From contig MCGE01000037.1 in assembly GCA_002105175.1 (NCBI GenBank), positions 342,003-406,002 of the forward strand: a stretch of 64,000 nt of DNA. The letters run 5' to 3'. The notes under the pieces are model-generated. The model was not told the origin of the DNA and did not search any database. It saw nothing but the letters and a program-made list of their open reading frames with translations. Positions 60,719 through 64,000 of this stretch are shown piece after piece (within the stretch, counting starts at the first letter, position 1; each line of letters opens with the position of its first letter). The DNA is from Absidia repens (taxonomy: Eukaryota; Mucoromycota; Mucoromycetes; Mucorales; Cunninghamellaceae). Position numbers and translations under genes: made by a program.

Positions 60719-63462
60719 CTAGTCAAAACCAGAAAAGACATCATGAGCAGCCGATAAATGTATCGTGCCTGTATCCAGGTCGATTGCATAACACAAGAAG
60801 GTTGCGTCCACACTATTCAAAAAAAAAAAAAAAAAGTTTTGTCAGAAATCAAGTTGCAAATTGTAGAATATTTGTGGTAGCTTACATGCTCATCATGGTG
60901 TAAGAGAAGAATTGAGAGATGTACATCGGCACAATAGCAGCAACTAATCCGACAATAAACCCATGGGATGAGTGAAGTTGATGACCAGCAAAAATATAAG
61001 CAGCCAATCCTGAAGCAAAAGAGATAAGCAGGGCGCCAACATAAAGAACCAACCTAGTAATCAAGTCTCCCACCAGTCCAGAGATCAGATTTCGACGGAA
61101 TATTTTCGTTCCTGACTTTGCTGCCAAACAAAAGCCATCCCCTGTTATTCCAGCCAAACCAATGACATAATGGTTTATTTGATTGATCAGTGCTTCGATA
61201 TATCCCAGGACCACAGATATGATTGCTACAAAAGGTCGACTTTTCTTAATATACTAATAAAATAGAAAGAAACATTTTCACGGTGAGCTTGATCTTTTTG
61301 GTTTCCGTTATTATTCTTTATCACTTACACTCTTCATGTACCTAGTGGCTAAGTGTAGAAACTGTACAATAGACAACACAAGCCCACCGAATGCCAATGT
61401 TCCAAAAGATGTAGTTGATGCCCGTACCAATGCGACTTGCCACGCTTTTTCAGGATGCTGTCCAATTGCTTCGTTTCTAAAAATGTGACACGCATCAGTT
61501 ATTTTCGTTTGTTATACCAAAAACGCTGTTCAAGTTACCTGTGAAAATACCACTGTGATGTAATAGCCGAAATCACGAATCTAATAATAATATTACATGT
61601 AAATATTTCCTCTTATCAATCGCCAATCGACTGCCTCTCTGACCTAATTTGTTATTACTTACCTTTGCATGTTGATAAGAATGGCAGCTGTCCAAAGATA
61701 TATAAAAATATAAAATGTGGCCAATAAATATGCATTGTTGTTGACCACCCAGACACCTATTTAGAATTACAAAGAAAAGTCAGATCACTAAAGCCATGAT
61801 CAAATTGCGTCATGGGAAGTATGAGTATTTAGTATACCTAACGACGATCCAGTTTTGGTCAGGTAACCAAGTAACCACAAGCGAGTGAACAAAGTGATCC
61901 ATATGATGGTAAAGACAATAAATACCACAAGAAGTATCAAAGACACAAGAATGATCCCAGGATTGAAACGTATCACATCACATGCCAACTAATAAAATAT
62001 CGAGTAAGGGACAGACATTCATGACATATATATTTTCTTTGTCTTTACCTCTATTATTGATATGGTTTTTTGAATTCGATGACGATTGGTGTAGATTGTA
62101 TAGATATAAAATAATCCGATTACCAAAGGCAAAAATGATAATCCCGTTAAGCTATACAACAAAAAGAGATGATTAGTGTGACGCTTTCAAAGTTTTTCGG
62201 TTTGACGCTTATTTTTTATCATTCTCACCTTGTATCCTGTCGTTTTACATCACTTGGATAAATAAGATGCTTGTGTAGTGATTCCGTCATTGCCCACACA
62301 AAGAGCCCAAGAAACGTCACAGGTACACCAATAATGGTACCCCACACGATTGTCTATTCAGTATCAATAACCCCGACGTAAATCAATCAATGCACTTCGC
62401 TAAACACCCTTTCTACACTTACCTTTGTGATTTTCCGAAGTACATAAATCCATACTGTTCCTGTGATGAGTGATATTGCTATCATAATCGACAGTAGTCC
62501 TTCAATTGGATAAACGATCAAAGAGGTTAGTTTCCGTATCATACTTCTAGGTCATATTTCAGTTACCTGCACTATCCTTGATTGTACCAAAAGTAGTCCC
62601 CTTGGCAGAGTTTTCAATAGAATGAGACTATAAAGTGGTGGTTAGACAACTAACAATAACATGAGCCTTGACTATTCATTCGGTACATTTCCTCTGTCAC
62701 TTACGCTCGTGGTAAAGATAATGATAAGTCCAGATAAGATAAAAACAGCCAAACATAATACATAGAGCGCCGTAAAGAATGGATCCCGCAGTTTTCGTTC
62801 CGTTTTGCTTGCTGTAGTGGTAACACCGGAAGGAATCTTTTGAAAAACATGCAAAATTATTTAACATGTTATTGTTCTATAATAGTTGGTTGTATATTAT
62901 TACCGCAGCTGTTGTAGGTAACAAAGATTCAGAGAGCGATTTCGGCTGGATGACGTTGTTACCGCCAGTTCCATGTGTGCTACTGGTAGGAATATCTAGA
63001 TATATTGCAGACGGTTTCTAAACAGTGATGAAAAAGAAAAAAGAGAGATCAGTTAGCTTTTTGATATTCTTCTTTGACTGAGTTTCTTACCGGACTTTCT
63101 TCATAGTTTGATTGATCTACGTGGTTTGATGTTGCCCAGGCCCCTTGACTTGCAGAGCCCTCTTCATCGAAAGACTCTTGGCTAAACAATAGTTGACTAC
63201 GATCAGAATAGTTGTGAGAGTCTGTCAAAGGGATGCTTTCTTCTCCATATTGTTCTTGTTGCTGCTGTTGCTGTTGCGTTGAATAAAATAAACTGTGCGA
63301 CAATGTGCCGTTTCCATACTGTTCGTCGCTCGAGTTGTCTTCGTTATCCGATTCTGCATCCATTTGAGTGTAAGCAGAGCGCCAAGCAGGTGGCTCTAGT
63401 ATGCGGCTGTTTCGTAGCGTTGAATATATTCCTTTTGCGAAGTTAGGCAGTGATTGTTCCAT
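60719..63462 (-). CDS. PNS1: Choline-transporter-like protein (CTL/SLC44, Pns1 family)
   Basis: Polytopic plasma-membrane protein of the CTL family. Thirteen exons: 63462-63091, 63017-62904, 62836-62705, 62627-62567, 62499-62423, 62353-62229, 62151-62049, 61988-61838, 61756-61663, 61580-61539, 61476-61329, 61253-60886, 60812-60719; all phases agree; 626 aa. Residues 1-170 are hydrophilic with a Gln run (YSTQQQQQQQEQ). About ten TM segments follow, for example LYVLCLAVFILSGLIIIFTT, VWGTIIGVPVTFLGLFVWAM, GIILVSLILLVVFIVFTIIW. Family blocks: FVISAITSQWYF, ALVRASTTSFGTLAFGGLVL, GLAGITGDGFCLAAKSG and the C-terminal VDATFLCYAIDLDTGT. Choline transport is shown for some animal members; yeast Pns1 is not essential and its substrate is unclear. 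Start chosen at MEQSLPN; an upstream ATG adds an aromatic leader from A-runs. Confidence 0.93.
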
Positions 63463-64000
63463 AGCATATAATGAGGAAAAATATTGATAGGAGAAAAAAA
63501 AAACGGAAATGTGGAAAAAATGAAATTGGCTGGTCAAAAAAAATTAAAACATGACCTAGTAACGTGATCACCGCCATTGCTGATTTTGTTTTTGATTACC
63601 TTTTTATATGTATATACAATATAAATATATATAGCACTGTAAAAATGAAATAATGCAATTTTTCTGTGCCGAGGCTGGCGAGAAATATTGGGTATACTTT
63701 TCACTACAGTGTTTTAAGTTTCAATTGAGACGAAGTACAATTTTTATGAACGATGGAAACTGAAAATTAAGGCGACATTTACATATTTTTGAGATGCCTG
63801 TTATGAACTATTTCTTGTTCATTCCTATTTATTTTTTACACGACCTAATTTTATTATACCACCGACTTGATTTATTTTTGCCTTCGTCTCAATTTGAAGT
63901 TAGTAAGCTGGAAGGTCTTCCTTCATCCATCTCCATATGCTCATTTCTGCAAATCATAATGCAGTTGACGCCCCGATTTTTTACACCCAGCAGCCTGGCT
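63463..64000. promoter_or_regulatory. Upstream region of the CTL gene to window end
   Basis: A/T-rich DNA with A-runs near 63494-63545 and an (AT)n stretch at 63605-63635. No supported ORF. Confidence 0.45.

Overview
The window is nuclear DNA of an early-diverging filamentous fungus, most likely Mucoromycota (Mucorales-like). This is inference from several things seen: AT-rich spacers full of A/T homopolymers, genes with many 50-100 nt GT-AG introns carrying CTAAT-type branch sites, poly-Q/Asn/His-rich regulators, a Tc1/IS630-type transposase remnant, and protein variants such as twinfilin, a Pho80-type cyclin and a SUR7/PalI-like membrane protein. There is no bacterial or viral signature. 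Exon structures were worked out by hand from splice signals and reading-frame continuity; every full gene model quoted sums to a multiple of three.

Layout. 1-1623 (-): 5' end of the RNA polymerase I largest subunit. 2133-3366 (-): mitochondrial phosphate/copper carrier. 4241-4592 (+): small Cys-rich protein. 4909-6300: transposase remnant and a dispersed repeat. 6900-7307 (-): secreted expansin-like protein. 8900-9812: unresolved coding-like exons. 11042-11796 (-): Ser/Thr-rich coiled-coil protein. 12329-13963 (-): two-finger GATA factor. 15.6-22.3 kb: gene-poor stretch with repeats, an F-box/LRR pseudogene and a tRNA-Ser(AGA). 22403-24053 (+): D-amino-acid oxidase. 24491-25740 (-): CCC1/VIT1 vacuolar iron/manganese transporter. 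26875-29629 (+): secreted phospholipase-C-type phosphoesterase. 30104-32129 (+): eIF4E-binding (4E-T-like) protein. 33607-35386 (+): bZIP factor with a membrane segment. 36274-36912 (-): unknown protein. 37-39.8 kb: repeats. 39833-40896 (+): four-TM SUR7/PalI-like protein. 42340-43281 (-): Pho80-like cyclin. 43845-45607 (-): twinfilin, divergent from 45756-46618 (+), an Rrn10-like protein. 47405-49334 (+): coiled-coil protein. 49913-50627 (-): Cu/Zn SOD. 53430-53976 (+): ubiquitin-eS31 fusion. 54530-55258 (+): eL42. 55554-59237 (+): mitochondrial leucyl-tRNA synthetase. 60719-63462 (-): choline-transporter-like (CTL/PNS1) protein.

Themes. Several genes serve ribosome synthesis and translation (Pol I subunit, Rrn10-like factor, ubiquitin-eS31, eL42, LeuRS, 4E-T-like protein, tRNA-Ser), but they are scattered and I see no operon-like or secondary-metabolite cluster. 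Transport and metal/redox genes (CCC1, phosphate carrier, SOD1) are also dispersed.

Most notable: (i) a splicing solution in the phospholipase gene that requires a one-nucleotide exon; (ii) a bZIP factor whose last intron separates the DNA-binding part from a hydrophobic segment, so intron retention would give a soluble form; (iii) a ubiquitin moiety on eS31 that has lost most ubiquitin lysines and Ile44; (iv) a family of about 0.6-0.8 kb repeats present at least five times in both orientations; (v) two GC-AG introns required by frame. I did not find a clearly new multi-gene system.
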